This document shows, piece after piece, positions 25,701 to 40,700 of a stretch of 64,000 nucleotides of DNA. A program made the translations under genes and the position numbers. The stretch covers positions 1,393,047-1,457,046 of the forward strand of contig JACSVZ010000003.1 in the NCBI GenBank assembly GCA_014706295.1, written 5' to 3'. This DNA comes from Lycocorax pyrrhopterus obiensis (taxonomy: Eukaryota; Chordata; Aves; Passeriformes; Paradisaeidae). The first letter of the stretch is position 1. Each line of letters begins with the position of its first letter. Below the pieces are notes generated by a model, which worked only from the letters and a program-made list of their open reading frames with translations, was not told the origin of the DNA and did not search any database.

Positions 25701-28700
25701 GTTGATGTTTTCTGAAATCGCATTCCTTGATTGTGTTCAGGGAAGAGTCCCCAGAAGTTTGTCAATATTCCCATGTTAATTTTGCTTCCTTGACTTTCAT
25801 ATCCAGTGTTCTGCCCTCTCGTTCTGTGTGATATCTCATTATCATCAGCATCATTAACCAGAAATAATCAGTGGATGAGGTAGAGCAGAATATAAATCAT
25901 TCTTTGTAACCATAAATGACTGTCACTAATAACTTACTGTGAACTCCACTGAAATCCAGGGCAGAGGGGGCTTGGAATGTCTTTAAGGATAAAACATTCT
26001 TCAGTAATTAAGAACCATATTTAAATTGTTAATTTTGAGAGTAGTAATCCTTTTGGTTATTGTTGACCAAAATTCTTGATCAGATGGTGATTGTCTAACT
26101 TAAATCTTCACTGAGTAATTTTTGGTTGAGTTCATCTTGATTCTTTCCTGCTGTTTTTAAGTCACCTCAGCTGTTCAGCAAATACCTGTAGGAAATTCTT
26201 CATTCCTGGTCTGTGGCTTTTCCCTCTTGTTTGGTTACAATTCCCTGGCTGTGAAAATGGTGCTGTGACACCTCAGTGAGCAGCACAGAGCTCCAGATCA
26301 CCTGGGCTGGGAAAGAAATCCATTCAAAGTTGTTAATGTTCCCATTGCAACAGTGCAGAAAAGGGCTGTGTGTGGAGATCTTTCCCATGGATAATTTCCT
26401 AGATCTCAGTGCTAATAGGAACACGGTGTTTCAAATGCAAAAACAAAAGGTCCCGCAGACCATGCATAAATTGGGGGGATTATGACATTCAGGAGTGTTG
26501 ACTTACATTTATCCACGGGATAAAAGTGCAGACTCAACAGGGATCTCTCGGTGCACAGGGGAGGTTTGGTTCCCAGGCCCATCTCTATTGATTCCTTAAG
26601 AAAATGTCAAACTTTGCAGCTGCTGAGTGTTTCTGTCTAATCACTTTCCTCCTTGTAAGCTAATTGCATTGATGGGAGAATTAACATTTTAGTGGAGTTT
26701 GTGAAGGCATGGATTGCATGTAATCTCTTTCCAATGGTGGATTTTGGACACAGTGCCAAAAAAAAGTCATGATGGGAGAGACTTTGATGAGGAGGTGAGT
26801 TTTAGTGTGAGCTTTCCCTTGCTTGGAAAAATGGTTGGATCGGGATATTCCTCTGTTGTGGTTCATCTCTGCTGGAGAGTGGCATCATCCTTGTCTTGTC
26901 CTCAGGCCCTGTTGCCCAAAGTCACACTCAGAGCACAACTGTGAGAGCAGAGGGGGCTCAGAGGTGGCCTTTGAGACAAACCCAAAGTGTCATCAGCTGT
27001 AATTAAAAGCAAAATTTGCTTCAGACACTCCTTGTGGGTTCTATGAACCCTGGAGAGGATTCAACGCCCTCCACCTTGGAGCCCTTCAGAGCTGTCCTTG
27101 CACCCTCAGAGCCTCCATGTGCCACCTCATCCCATGCTCCAGGACACCCAGCACCCAGCCTTGGCCTTGTGCTTGTTAAAGACACCAGCCTGTACCATAA
27201 CCCTGACATTATTTCAGCTCTGAGCTGGGAAAACAAGGAGGAGATCTGAATTCCAGCTCCCAGGCCCTGGGTGCCACAGGAGGTCTTGGAGAGGTTTGGG
27301 CCAAATGGGGCGCAGGGGAGGGTCTGTAGCAGGGTCACTCATGCTTACAGCAGCCTGGCTGTGATCCGCTGCATCCCACTGGGAATTGTGGGCACAGATT
27401 GGGCTGTGGGGTGGTTGTTTCAGCTCTGAAAATGTAACTTGTGCTGTTTCTAACTACAGAGCTGTAATTCTCTAAATTTATCTTGTGCTGCTCTTAGATA
27501 ACAGACAGCTCCAGTCATCAAAATCATTTAAAAAACCCCTCAAAAAGAAAAAAGTTGGAGTTGTAGAATGTTGCTGTTATTTAAAATGAGATAATTTTAA
27601 ATAAGAGACAGTCAGGAGATACTGCAAGAGCAGGATGCTCCTGTACTCCCTATAATGGGATGTAATTTGCCTCAGATAACAATGCATGTTTATTCTTCTA
27701 AAAGCACAAATGATTGCTTCTCCCTGCCTGGTTTCCATGCTGTTATTAGAGGGAAGTGCCTGCAGATAGAATTGATGGCTCTTCCAGGAACGGGCTCTGG
27801 GTGTTGGATGGCAGCAGCCTAAAGGATGTGCAGTGGGAAGGGAAGGTTATCAGGGAGGGAGGGAATGATGGGAGAAAATTCCACAGAGCTTTACTGGGGG
27901 AAGAATAATGGCCAGGAAGGAGGCTGAAAACACAAGAGGACCAGAGGACAGATTTTTATGACTGGGAAGGAAAATTAAAAAGATTAATGGGAAGGCTGTC
28001 CTGAAGAAAAACCTGCATATTGTGAGGGAATCACTGGTGGGCTGTCAGAGGGGAATGGATGGCTGGGGAGCAGAGGGCACAGGGAAAGAGCAGGGAACAA
28101 GGAGTGACTTTGAAAGAAGGAAATTAAAAATAATGCAGGAGGAGAAGAATTAGTTTGTCATTAGAGTGCAGACAGGAGGAAGAGGAGCCACAAGCAGAAT
28201 GCCAGGAGGAGGGAAAAGGTGGAGAACTGCTTAAATGAGGATGGACATGGGAAAGAACAGAATAGAACAGGGCTTGGGGAATAAAAAGATATTAACAGAC
28301 AAAGCAGCACTGGACTTAAAAAGCAAGTCTGGAGTCTTAACTCAGCTGGGAAAGGTGCCTTACTTCCCATGTTGGTGCCATTTAACTCAGTGGTAGGTTT
28401 AAATAAGTTATTTCAGAATCATTTGAGTTGGAAAAGCCCTCCCAGGCCATGGAGTCCAGCCTGTGCCTGATCCCCACCTTGCCCCAGGCCCAGAGCACTG
28501 AGTGCCACATCCAGGCATTCCTTGGACACCTGCAGGGATGGGGATTCCAAACCTCCCTGGACAGCCCCTGCCGAAGCCCGACCACCCTTTCCACATAGAA
28601 ATTCCTCCTGAGAATTGTTGTTAGGTGTATGTGGGGCTGTCCAGTCATGAAGACAGACCGGAAAATTCTCCAGTCTGAGCCTCATTCCTGCCCATTGATC

Positions 28701-31700
28701 AGACAAAACTCTGACAATTTACCTGCCTGGCAGACCGGGACCAAGCAGGAGAAGGCTTGGAAGGAATGAGCAGGTGAAATACCAGGATCAGCTGTGGAAC
28801 AGAGCACGTGGTGTGAACCTCTGTGCTGCATTTCAGTCCTCTGCTGCTTTGGTGGAGTCACCCACAGTCAGGCAGGGCTCAGGGAGGGCAAAGAGGGGCT
28901 CTCTCACAGGAGGGATTCCTCATTTCATGCCCCCTTCATGTCACTGATTCTGTCATGATCTCAACCAGTGCCAGTGCTGAAAACACGGACAGAAATTCAA
29001 GTTCCAGCTTTATTTGAAATCCAGATTTGAAAATCCAAACTACTGGGCTGTGGAGTCAGACAGCCTCTTGCCAAGTCCTGCCCATGGATTTTCTGTCATT
29101 TAATGTCCAGTTACAACAGAAGGAGCAGAGTAACTCCCCTGTCCCAGCCTCGCTGGGCACGGCAGGGGAGGGTTGGTGGCTCTCCAGCTCCAGAGAGCCC
29201 AGAGCTGCCTCTGGTTGTGGTCTGACACAAGCAAGGGAAAGGCTGAGCGTTAAAAAACCCCTGCCTGTTGTATCTGGGGGCTGTGAATGTGGGCAGTGAT
29301 TTGAGAACCCTGTGGGCTCTGTCTGAGGTGCTGCCCTGAGCTGTGCCTGCCTTCCCCAGAGACAGCAGAGTTCTCATCCCTCTCCTGGGCACAGCATTTG
29401 CCGTGAGCTTGCTCCAGGCATCTCCCTGCTTGGAAGAAGTTTTCCCCTGGTTTGTATTTTTGAGACATCTCTTTTCCTTGCCTGCTGGTTTTAGTTCATT
29501 TCCTTTTTTTCATTCCACTGAAATCAGGTACTTTTTAAGCTTTCTGGTGCCTGAGAAGATGCTGTCTTGATTCCTTATCCTGGAGCTTTGATTGGAGGTG
29601 ACCTTCAAGGACTTGCTCAAGTGGATGGAAAGGCCCTGGCAGGGCAGGCTCTTACAGCCACATCTTGTAATCCCCAAGCCAGACCTTAAACTGCTGGATC
29701 TTAGCCCTGTGATGGCAAAAATCAGGGTATTGGAATGTTACTAAAGGCTGGCAGGGTTTTATTGCCTTGTGCAATGTCCATATAATCTGCTAAACAATTC
29801 AAAGAGATTTGTGCTTCGTGTTAATTACAGGTATTAGCTAAGTGTAGATAGTTACGACTTCTGTTCATTTAAGACAATAATGTACATTTGCCCATCTCAG
29901 GTAAAGTTCCAAAAATAATACTGAAAATTAATATTTTCATCTTGTGGGTTTTCTCATCTCTAAAGGTACTTGCATGTACTCTGACCAACCTGCTGCTGGT
30001 TAAACATGCCAGGAAACAGCAGTGTATATAACTGCACTTTAATGTGAAAGATTCAGCATTATCACTCTAAATTTGGCTGCTCCATCACAAGTGTTGATCT
30101 AAACAGGCCAAAGGGTTTTTCCCTGAGGAGGAAATATGGGATATTGCCATAGAAAAGCATCCAGACTGCAGCAGTCTGTTAAGGGGATCTTGCTTGGCAG
30201 TTGTTTTTGAGCACCAACAGCTAAAAATATATTAAGATTCCTAAATTTGGACCTATAAGAGAGAAAGCTGCTTCATGAGAGAGGAGCTTGGATGTCTGCT
30301 GCCTTTCCTGCAGCCTTCTCAGCTGTTCCCGTGGGATCCCTTAAGGCTTTTGGGCTACACAGGGCTGGAGCTGGAATATGAATACCTGGTACCAAACTTC
30401 AGAGCTGCTGAAGTAGTTCCACTTGGATTCCTTTGTTTTCCTCTCTTCAGACTCCATGTAGCCTGCAATAAATCCTTGTGAGATATGCAAAGAAATTGCT
30501 GTTACTGCTGCTGAAATCAAATAATGTGATGTGTTTATTGCAGGTCCCATTGCAGCTCATCGAGAGTGTGGAGTGCCGGGACATATTCCAGCTTCATTTG
30601 ACTTGCAAGGACTGCAAGGTGATAAGGTAGGAGAGGCTCAGTGGTAAAGGGGGAAGGAGGGGAATCTGCTTTCCACGTGCCATGGGCAGCTGGGATGGTT
30701 CAAGGAAATGGGGTTTCTTACTTGATTTCCCTCAAAACCTTTTTATTTTGTCTGATTTTTATACAAGGTGGGCTGTGTGTCTTATTGTTGTGATACAGGA
30801 CAGCAGCAATCCTTGGTCTGAGCCCATGTGGCTGATCTTGGTTTTATTCTGATACTAGTTTTAGTCTCACTGTGTTTTCCCTGCTTTACAATCAGTTGTA
30901 ATATATTACAGATCTATCGATAGATACAAATCAATAGATACAGAGGTAGATAAAGCCACTGCCACACGTGTTGGAAATGTGTTTAAGCAAGATTTGGGGT
31001 TTGGAGGCTTCATCCACGCTGCATTTTCAGCACCCATGAGGGTACAGTGACTATCCTTGAGGCATGGACCTACTGGAAAAGGAAGTGAGGGAATAAGGGA
31101 AAAGCAAGTGAGGGAAGCTCCAGGTGTGCAGGCAGCAGTTACTCCTGGCTGTCCTTCCACAGACTCCAGACCTGAGCCAGGACTCTCTGAGCTGCCCAGC
31201 CTGAGCTACACTTAGCTGGGTTTTTTTTTTTTTACTTTTCGGCTGCAGAAATTAATTTTGATCTATGAACTTTAATTAAGAAGAAAGGGACATTTCTTTT
31301 TGATTAAATGTTTGCTGGCAGTACCTTTTGTGTAATGAAAGGAGCCTCAGCCATCTCCGAGCACTCAGAATGTTTAACAGGTCAGCTGCTTCCTGAAAGG
31401 CTGTGTTTTCACCAGGACTGATTTTACTTTAGAAGTAATATTTAGTTTAATTTGAATTCAATGTTTAACTTCCTCTTAACTTGTAGCTCTTGACATTTAA
31501 GAAAGTCACCCTTCCTCCCTACATTAATTTATTTCCCTTCAATTGTAGAATGAATACAAATTGTTTGTATTTTTGCCTTCCTTATCAATTTCCTCTGAAA
31601 ATTGCATCTCCAAGACTGAGGACTTTGTGACAGTTGGTTGGGAGATGGTGAAGTTTGGGGCTGAGACAGAAGATTTAAAATATATTCTTGTTCTTTTTCA

Positions 31701-34700
31701 TGAGCAAACTTTGTATTTTGAGTAATAGAATTCAAGTGAAGATAATACTTGTTATTTGCACCACTAACTTCAAAAGAATTTAGGAAGAATTTAGGGTGAG
31801 ATGTATCTTGTCTGAGTTTGGATATGTCATAGAGAATTATCCAGTCTCAGCGAGTAGTCTGGGCTTGCTTTACAGTCAGTGATGGGAAAGAAATGAACAC
31901 CTCAGGCTGCAGTTCCTCACAACACTTGGGAGATGTTGGACGTGGCTTTTTCCTTCCACGTTGTGGCTCTGAGCTATTTGCAGGTAGGGCTGATAAATCT
32001 GCCCCGAGGGAATGCAGATGCCATCATTAACCAGGAGCACTCGGACTGAGCCGAATGGAAATACTTGGGCAATATTTAATAACTATAAAATCTTGAAGAA
32101 AAGCGTCAGAGCAAAATAAATCACTGATTTATTTCCACCCTTTTACTCTAAAGAGTCCTGGAATCCTCTTTGAAAAGAAAAGCTAATGTAATTTTAATGC
32201 ACTGCTTTAAAGGTTCGTTCCTCCTGTGCAGGGAATATTCTCTCTGCTTGTTGGTAGTCTGTGACATTGGGCAAAGCTCAGTCTGTGCTTCCCAACAAAG
32301 CCAGAAAGAGAAGGGTTTGAAATGGACCTTAAAACCCATCCCATCCCACCCCCTGCCCTGGGCAGGGACACCTTCCACTGTCCCAGGCTGCTCCAAGCCC
32401 CATCCAGCCTGGCCTTGGACACTGCCAGGGATCCAGGGGCAGCCACAGCTTCTCTGGGCACCCTGTGCCAGGGCCTCCCCACCCTCCCAGGGAACAATTC
32501 CTTCCCAATATCCCATCCATCCCTGCCCTCTGGCAGTGGGAAGCCATTCCCTGTGTCCTGTCCCTCCAGGCCCATGTCCCAAGTCCCTCTCCAGGTGAAC
32601 ACCCCCAGCTCTCCCAGCCTGTTCTTGTTTACAGGACTGTGGTTACAGTTCTATTATGTAGATTATAATGTGTGGGATAGTTTTCTGAGTTTCCCCCTGA
32701 TCCCAGCAGTCAGAAGGGGCTGTAACACATTCCTGTCTTTGACCTTAGTGATCTTTCCTTGATTTCATAGGTAACACATGGAGAAATGTCCCCCTCATTC
32801 CTGGCAGGGCACACCCTGGTTATTCCCAGTCACAGAACGTTGCTGCTCGGTCGATCCTGACTCCCTAAATGTGTTTGCTTGCTCATATCCGCAGGTTTCA
32901 TTTTACTTCCCGTTAGAGTGCACATGGAAGCAGAACTAAGTTGTCAATAAGTTGTTTACCTTCACTTTGTGCTCTCACAGAGCTTTTCATGCTCAGCCTG
33001 TCACCTTCTAGAGCGGCATCTCTTACTGACAATCACCCATGGAATGTTTGTCTCTGGACAGGTGTCAGTTTTCCACCTTTGAGCAGTGTCAGGACTGGCT
33101 GAAGAGGCTGAACAATGCCATCCGCCCCCCGTCCAAGATAGAGGACCTGTTCTCCTTCGCCTACCACGCCTGGTGCATGGAGGTTTACGCCAGTGAAAAG
33201 GAGCAGCACGGGGACTTGTGTCGGCCAGGTAGGTGGGAACAGCCTTGGGATCACCAAAGCAGCACCTGGATATCCCCAGGGAATTACTGGGGTGGATTTG
33301 ATTCAGTCAGTCAGGTGTAACACCAGCAGCATTTCGTTCACCACAGCAGCAGCTTTCAGTCGAAACCATTTTGGGTTGATTGCCACATTTTCTGTAACTG
33401 TCTGGAGCAGTGATCTCCAAGATGGGTGTTGGAGAGGAGAAGGGAGCCCCTGAGCTGCTCCTGAGGTTCATTCACAGCCACAGGCAGTGACCTTTTTTAG
33501 TGGAATAGCATCCTTGCTGGAGAGCTTTAGAAGCCCACTAGTAACTAAAAGCTCAAACTTGGCGTGCTGGAGGTTGTACCACTTGTTTGAGTATAAGAAA
33601 TCTGATTTCCAGGCCCTCTGTGATCTCCCGTCAGTCACAATTCACTGCCTCGGGGAAGTGTCCCAGTTACCAGGCTGAGAGATGTTCCTGGGATTCTGTC
33701 CTTGTTGCTGAGCTGCTCTGGAGCTGGGCACAGCTCTCATGTCTGTGGTGTCTGGGGAGGAGCAGGGATCACACAGTGGGAGGAGGAGCTCCCTGGCCCT
33801 GTTCCTGTTCACACACTTCGTTAGCAGCTTCTGGAAAATGCCAAAAAACTCCTCAGAGCAGAGTTTCACACCCAGGGCTTTTCCCTCCTAACTGATTTAG
33901 GGAAATGGGAGCTAGCAGACCTGTGGAAGGCTTGCTGAGTCTCCTCTTCCACGCTGAAACAGAGATTTCAGCCTAATGCTACCTTAGGATAATCGTGGAA
34001 TGGTTTGGATTGGAAGGGACCTTAAACCCCATCTCATTCCACCCTCTGCCATGGGCAGGGACACCTTCCACCAGACCAGGATGCTCCAAGTCCAACCTGG
34101 CCTCGGACACTTGCACGAATAAGAAGCAACATTACCTTTTTATTAACTTTTACCAATCAAGTTTTTTCTTTCAGCTCTGTCTATCAAATAATTTTCTTTA
34201 ACATAACTTCATCTCCCTGTAGCTGCCTGTGGCTGGGGGTAGATGTTCTCCTTCAAACAGCTGAATTATAGCTGAAATAAATCAGTGTGAATGTAGTTGA
34301 AGAAGTCAGTCCCAAGACATTGTCATTTCTCTTCTGTGTCCAAGGAGCCCATTGTTTGGTAGATACAGACAAAAATACCAAAGTGCTTCAAAATCCATCC
34401 AAGTGTCAACAGAACACATTTTCTGGGAAAAATATGTTAGCAGTGTCTGTAGTAGAGATCCAGGCTGTGACTCACAGGGTCAGCTTTAATAGGAAGCACA
34501 AGCCCACAAAATATCTAGCTTGCTTTTTCTGGGATTTTGAGAGTGGATTGGGATGCTTCTAAATATTATCAATGTTGGCTCAAAGTGCCTCTTCAAATAC
34601 CAGCAGTTCAGGAGGAACAGACTAAATGTTAAGGTTGGGGTTTCGTTTCCAAGAGGAAAACCTGTGGCTTCACAGTAGCTAAAAATGAAGAGGGGAAAAT

Positions 34701-37700
34701 CAAACAGAATATTTCATTTTCATGTAGTTTTATGTGTTTCTCTTAAAACCCACCAGGGCTGAGCAGCGTCGATGGGGGATATTTCCAGTATTCTCATTTG
34801 CTATCCAAAAAAATCCTTAAGGTTGTAGCACAAGTTTTAAGGAGCAGCTGATGGTGAAGCCCATCCTCATGGTGCTCCAACAAAAGGATTTGTGGGGTTT
34901 TTGAATTAAAAAAGTCATTGCTAAGGACAAACCTGACAGAGGTTGTTGCCTGGCTGGAATGTGTTGTCCAATTTCACCTCTGCTCGTGACAAAGGATCTG
35001 TATAAAACTGTAATTAATTAAGTCCTGTAATTAGGCTGCCATCTATGTTCTTAATTTACCTATTTCTATTTATCTCTCATTGTTCTGTAACGTGGCATTA
35101 AAAATCATTCCAGACATGTGCATTTCCATCTTGGAGTTAAAGGTGTATCTACAGATAGCTGGGGGATTGAAAGACTTTAAGGGTTTTCTAAAATATTTAA
35201 TGGAAAGATGTAATACTTAAAGCATTAATTTTTCAACAGATTTTTCCCCCCTTGGGTGCTGCTTTGCCTCAGGATTTAATGATACAGTAATTGAAAGAGA
35301 CAAGCAATGGATGGACTTTCAGAATCACTTATCTAGTGCTGCTCACATGCTCATTAAATGTAGCACTTTTCTTAGCCCTGGAAACCTGGAAATTTTGTCT
35401 CATTTTCCAGACTTTCTGTCTTCTTATTCTTTATTGCCATTGTATATTTTTCAATTGTATTTTGAGACTTTAAAAGAAAGTGTCTAGGAAATAAATGGGG
35501 CTCATTCCACTTCCTTTAATGTATTAATCCAGGAATTTGTGAGGCTCTTGTGACTGATATTTGTGTCAAACAATCATTTATGCATTTTACTTTCCTATCT
35601 CCACATGACTCACGGAGGAATAATGTCCAATTTACGATGGAAAACTGAGATGCAGGATAAATGACAGGACCTGCCTCCTAGGCAGGAAAGCTGGGGCTGG
35701 AAATGCATATTCAATGGATTGCCCACATCCCAGGGCACATTCCAGGTCTTACCCTTTCACCAGAGCTTCACATTCTTCTCATTGATACCAAATTCTTCTG
35801 AACTTCCGATCGTCCCGCTTGGATTGCTGATGGATCTCAGTTCCTTTGCTGATGTCCTTGGTTCTGGTCTGCAGCATTGGTTTTTTTTAATATGAATTTC
35901 CAGAAGGTGGTAATTTCAGGGGAAAACTCCTTGTTGGACTCTGGCATTTCTGGAGAGTTGGCCAGGGAGAGCCATCAGTGCATTTGTCAGAATGAGGCTG
36001 TGAAATGGGGTTGGACTGAGGGATGTGCTGGTTTTCTCTATTTTCCAAAGCAGGAATCTTAATTCTGTATTTCCCATTCATTTTCCCCCTCTGCTCTTGA
36101 TCCCCAGGAGAACATGTAACTTCCAGGTTTAAGAACGAAGTGGAGCGGATGGGGTTTGATATGAACAATGCCTGGAGGATTTCCAACATCAATGAGAAGT
36201 ACAAGTGAGTGATGGGGCTGCTCCTCCACAGACAAATTGCATCTCAAAACGCTCAATTACTGAAACTTTTTTCAACTTCTACAGTTCCCAAGAAGGGACA
36301 ATCAGAATTAGGATTTTTTGTTGGTTTATAGAAAAAATGTGCTTTTAATTACTCAGTGTTTTATTAGCTGGTACAGTTTTTTAAGCTTGGAAATACCAGA
36401 TTCTGATGTGGCTTCTTAGAGAATAAGCATTCTAAGGGAGATCTTAAGTGAGCAAAGAGTGGAGTTTGAACTTTTTAAAACATTTTTTATAGTGTCTTAA
36501 TTCTCTAACTTACTACAAAGACATGTATTAAAAAAAATAAAACCCACCAAGTTTGGATTAAATTTGTAGATGAATAAGTAAGAGAAAACACTTTCTGAGG
36601 TACTCAAAGTGCAGACAAAAGTCCTCTTTGGGCTCTGGAGCAGGGGAAGGTGCTCTGTGATCCACAGCTGGGGGGACAGGGTGTTCTGGCTGATCCCTGA
36701 TCCTGCTCAGAGCAAACCCAGCTGGAACACTTTGTGATGGAGCAGTTTCAGTGCTCTGTCTGTGCAGGATAATGACTCCCAGCTGGTGGTTGGTGTCCCT
36801 GCAGGAGGAATCTCTGCCTTGGCCTCTGGAAGTGGAAGGAAGGGAAAGAGCCATCCCTCCATATTTAATGCTGGACAAGGGGGAGTTTATTAACATCCAG
36901 GGAAGCAGGAATTAGCAAAAGGGGCGTCAGGTTCCTCCACAGCTGCTTTGTGCTCTTTGGGAAGTCTGGAGCTGCTCCATGTCCCTGACTTTGCTCCCTT
37001 TCCCCACAGGCTGTGTGGCAGTTACCCCCAGGAGATCATCGTTCCCGCCTGGATCACGGATAAGGAGCTGGAGAGCGTGGCCAGCTTCCGCTCCTGGAAG
37101 CGCATCCCTGCCGTGGTGTACAGGTGAGGAGCAGCTGCAACAGCCTTCACCAGGCTGGAAACGGGCAGTCCTGACGAAGAAAAGCTGGAATAAGTCATAA
37201 CTGGGAATTCTGGGAGGTGCCCAGGCTGCTCTGGCTAAGGCAGACACTCCACGTGCGCTCCGAGGGGGAATAATGGGTTGTATTTAGAATTCCAAACACA
37301 CACTGGAGGAGCACTCAGCATTTGCATCTCCTGCAAATCATTCCTAGGGCAGTCACCCCAGTTAAGATTGATTTTTAAAAATTTTTAATGTGAAAACGAA
37401 AAAATGGAAGATGAAGACATCAGTGGAGAATTGATGAATGGCCCCCCTGGCTGGGTACTCTTTCAGCTTTTCCCTGACTCATCTGGCTAATTCTCAGACT
37501 GCAGTATAAACAAGGACAAATACCAAAATCACTTGAAGGAGATCTAAAACTGAAATTAAAAATTAATGTACAGTTTAGCTCTAGCTCCATATTTTAGATA
37601 GTTTTAATTACACAGACCCTTCCTTAGATTGAGTCCAGCAATTCTTCATAATAAAACTGCTTGTCTGAGATACTGGGTTTTGGCAGCTTCTGTAGTAAGA

Positions 37701-40700
37701 CATCTATTTCAACATCTGTTTTTTCAAATATTCTGGATTCTGTGGGTATTCTGTGGCTGCCCCATCCCTGGAAGTGTCCGAGGCCAGGTCAGACAGGCCT
37801 TGGAGCAACCTCATTTAGTGGAAGATGTCCCTCTCTGTGGCAGGGGATGGAATGAGATGAGCTTTAAGGTCTGTTCCCACCTAAACCATTCCATGATCCT
37901 ATAAACCTGTCACTTAATACTGTGGCCCCTTCCCTGGGGTGGTTATCTTCCCATAAATCTTTAAAATCTCTTTAAAACATCAGATGACAAAGGATTAAAA
38001 AGATAATGAATACTGATATTCCCTAAGCTTCAGCACCAATTCCCTGTGAACACGGAGAGCAGGAAAGTTGGCAAACCCTTAGCCTGGGTCGGAGGAGCCA
38101 AGGGCAGGAGAGCTGTAGGCCACAAAACACTGTTTGCTGAGCTTAAGGGTTCTTGTTCTGTGAAAGCAGAACAAATTGGCTCATGGCAGCAAATTATCTT
38201 TAAATCCTCCTGTCTTTCCTCCTTTTCCTCCCAAACAACAAAGGGGTTTAGTGTGGTCTCTTTTGGAATGGTGAAGGAGTTGTTCCCTCCTCTGCTTAGC
38301 TCTGGGAAGGGGAAAATGCTTTCCAGCATATGCTGCCTTTAAAAAACCTGTATATTTTATTATTACAGTACTAAATGTGTGTATATAGATTATGTTTATG
38401 TGTAAAGGAGAAATGTGTGATTCATGTGTGGGTTTGGGTTCAGCTTTTGGGCCTTTTCTGCAGTTGTCACATCATTAGGGGACACCTCACCTGCAAGCAC
38501 TCCCCCAGGGCAGCATTCCCCCTCCTGTCATCACTGCGCAGAAGGAAAGCACTTTGTTCTCATTCCTGGGAACACCTTGCATTCCAGGGATTTATAGAAG
38601 AGCAATTGGAAAGTCAAAAGACCACAGAGACCGAAATTGTTCTGTCCCTGTGTTCAATTTTCTGCAGTTCTGCTGAGGCTCTGGGTGGTAAATCACACTC
38701 AGGGTTTCATTGCTGAGCTTCAAATCAGCGAGAGAAAAGTGTTTCTCTTTTTTGATTTCTTTTTTTTTCTTATCTTGACATTTAGTAATAGCTTTTTCAA
38801 GACATCCAGTTCATCACTCTGGGCTCTAATAGAGCTCACAGCAGTGAGGGGAGGAGGATTTCTAGGTTGGACTGGGCTTGGAGCATCCTGCTCTAGGGGG
38901 AGGTGTCCCTGCCCATGGCAGGGGGTGGAACAGGAGGAGTTTTAAGGTCCTTTCCCACCCAAATCATTCCATGATTCTATGATTGGAATTCCATATATAT
39001 TTATATATATATATAGCCATAAACCAGCTTTTTTTCTTACTTTTGGAGGAGTAAGGGGCAAGAACTTATTCAACATTTTTTATCCATTGAAATTATTTTG
39101 GGACTTAACGATTTTAGTTTCATTATTGATCACATTACTAAACCTCTTTTTGCTTTACTTGAGGGGAAAAAGAAGCAATCAGGATTTTTTTTTAATTAGT
39201 CCTATCACTTGTCTCAGATACCAAACACTGGGACAGAGACCAGAGAGACACTGGCAACAGGAAATTCATTGTCCCTGTGAAGCAGTCAAGGCTGAAAAGC
39301 CAAGCAGGCTGATTTGGAGACAAGCTCCAGGAATGCTCCACAGAGATTGGACTGTCAGGAGCGTTGCTTGCATTCAGTGATCAGATTTCCGGAGAAATCT
39401 CACACCCAGACCGTGCAGTTTTTCTTTCTGTTTCCAGTTTTTTAAACCTTTTCACATATTTCATAGAGTCACAGAAACACAGATTGGGTTGGAAGGGACC
39501 TTAAAACTCATCCCATTCCACCTCCTGCCATAGGCAGGGGCACCTTCCACTACCCCAGGCTGCTCCAAGCCCCGTCCAGCCTGGCCTTGGACACCTCCAG
39601 GGATCCAGGGGCAGCCACAGCCTCAACCTCTCTGGGAACAATAATTTATGTAGATAAATCTGGCCCCAGAAAATCAATGTCATGGAGAAGGCTCTTAGGA
39701 TTTTTTGGGAGGACAGCAGAGAGGGCTTCCTACCTTGTGGAAACAGCATCATGAGAGCCTCCCTGGAAGTTCTCTGTGTGGAAGTGTCCTTTAGCACCCA
39801 CCCAGGCACAGGGATCCTGTGGCACACGGAAATTCTGTTCCTGCTTCTGAGTTACATCCCTGAACTGCAGCAGTGGGTTTCCATGACAGGTGCTGGTGGT
39901 TCAGAAATGCAGTACAGGGAGCAATTCACCCTTCCTTAGTCCTCTCTGCTCTGTGGCTACAAGGGCTTGGGGGATTTATTGTTGTACTCTGAGGTGGTTC
40001 AAACACAGGGAGGATGAAGCCTGTGCAGAGGTGTACATGCATCCTGCAGCTCTACAACAGCTTGTAAAGGGCTTTAGAGTTACCTAATGCTGATTTACTC
40101 TTGGTTTCTGCAGGGGGATGCAAGTTTCTTTGTCTCTAGGGAATTTTCCATGGAGGTTTTGCTTTAAGTTTTTTGAATCATTTTGGTTTGGTTTGTTTTG
40201 TTCCTGAGATCTGAGTGATGCCCTCTTATCCCAGCTCTATCCCCGGGGACCTCAGCATCACACTGGCTGTTCTTTATTCCTGTGGCCAGTCCAGTTGGAA
40301 TGAATGGGATTCCTCAGTCCTCCAGCATGCCCCTGAATAGAATTGTGTGCTGATTTCTGGTACCTCTGAACGTGGCAGATTTGTGCAGGGCACTGGTGGG
40401 GCGGCACAGCCACCAGCGAGCTCATCTGGCCTAATGATTCTTCATTATTTGTGGTATAATGCGAAGCAAGGACCTGGAGATGAAAATATAACTCTTTATG
40501 AACCTATGAAAATTATTCTGCAGCAGGTAGTAATGAAATCTGGGAGAACATATGGAAAAATAAATGAGCTGCTCTGTTCAAAATAGATTTCTTACACGTA
40601 TAATGATGTTTTATTTTCTTTTATTTGTGCAAGCGTAGCGGGGAACTAGGTGGCCTTTCAGTGATTGGCACGTATTTTTTCCTGAACTAATTTGCTATGG

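Larger units (their letters stand above)
30627..33061 (+). other. MTMR3 intron, 2.4 kb
   Basis: Contains a degenerate GATA-type simple repeat (about 30910-30955), a T-tract (31219-31232) and one antisense CR1 fragment (32314-32622). Nothing else is recognised. Confidence 0.8.
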
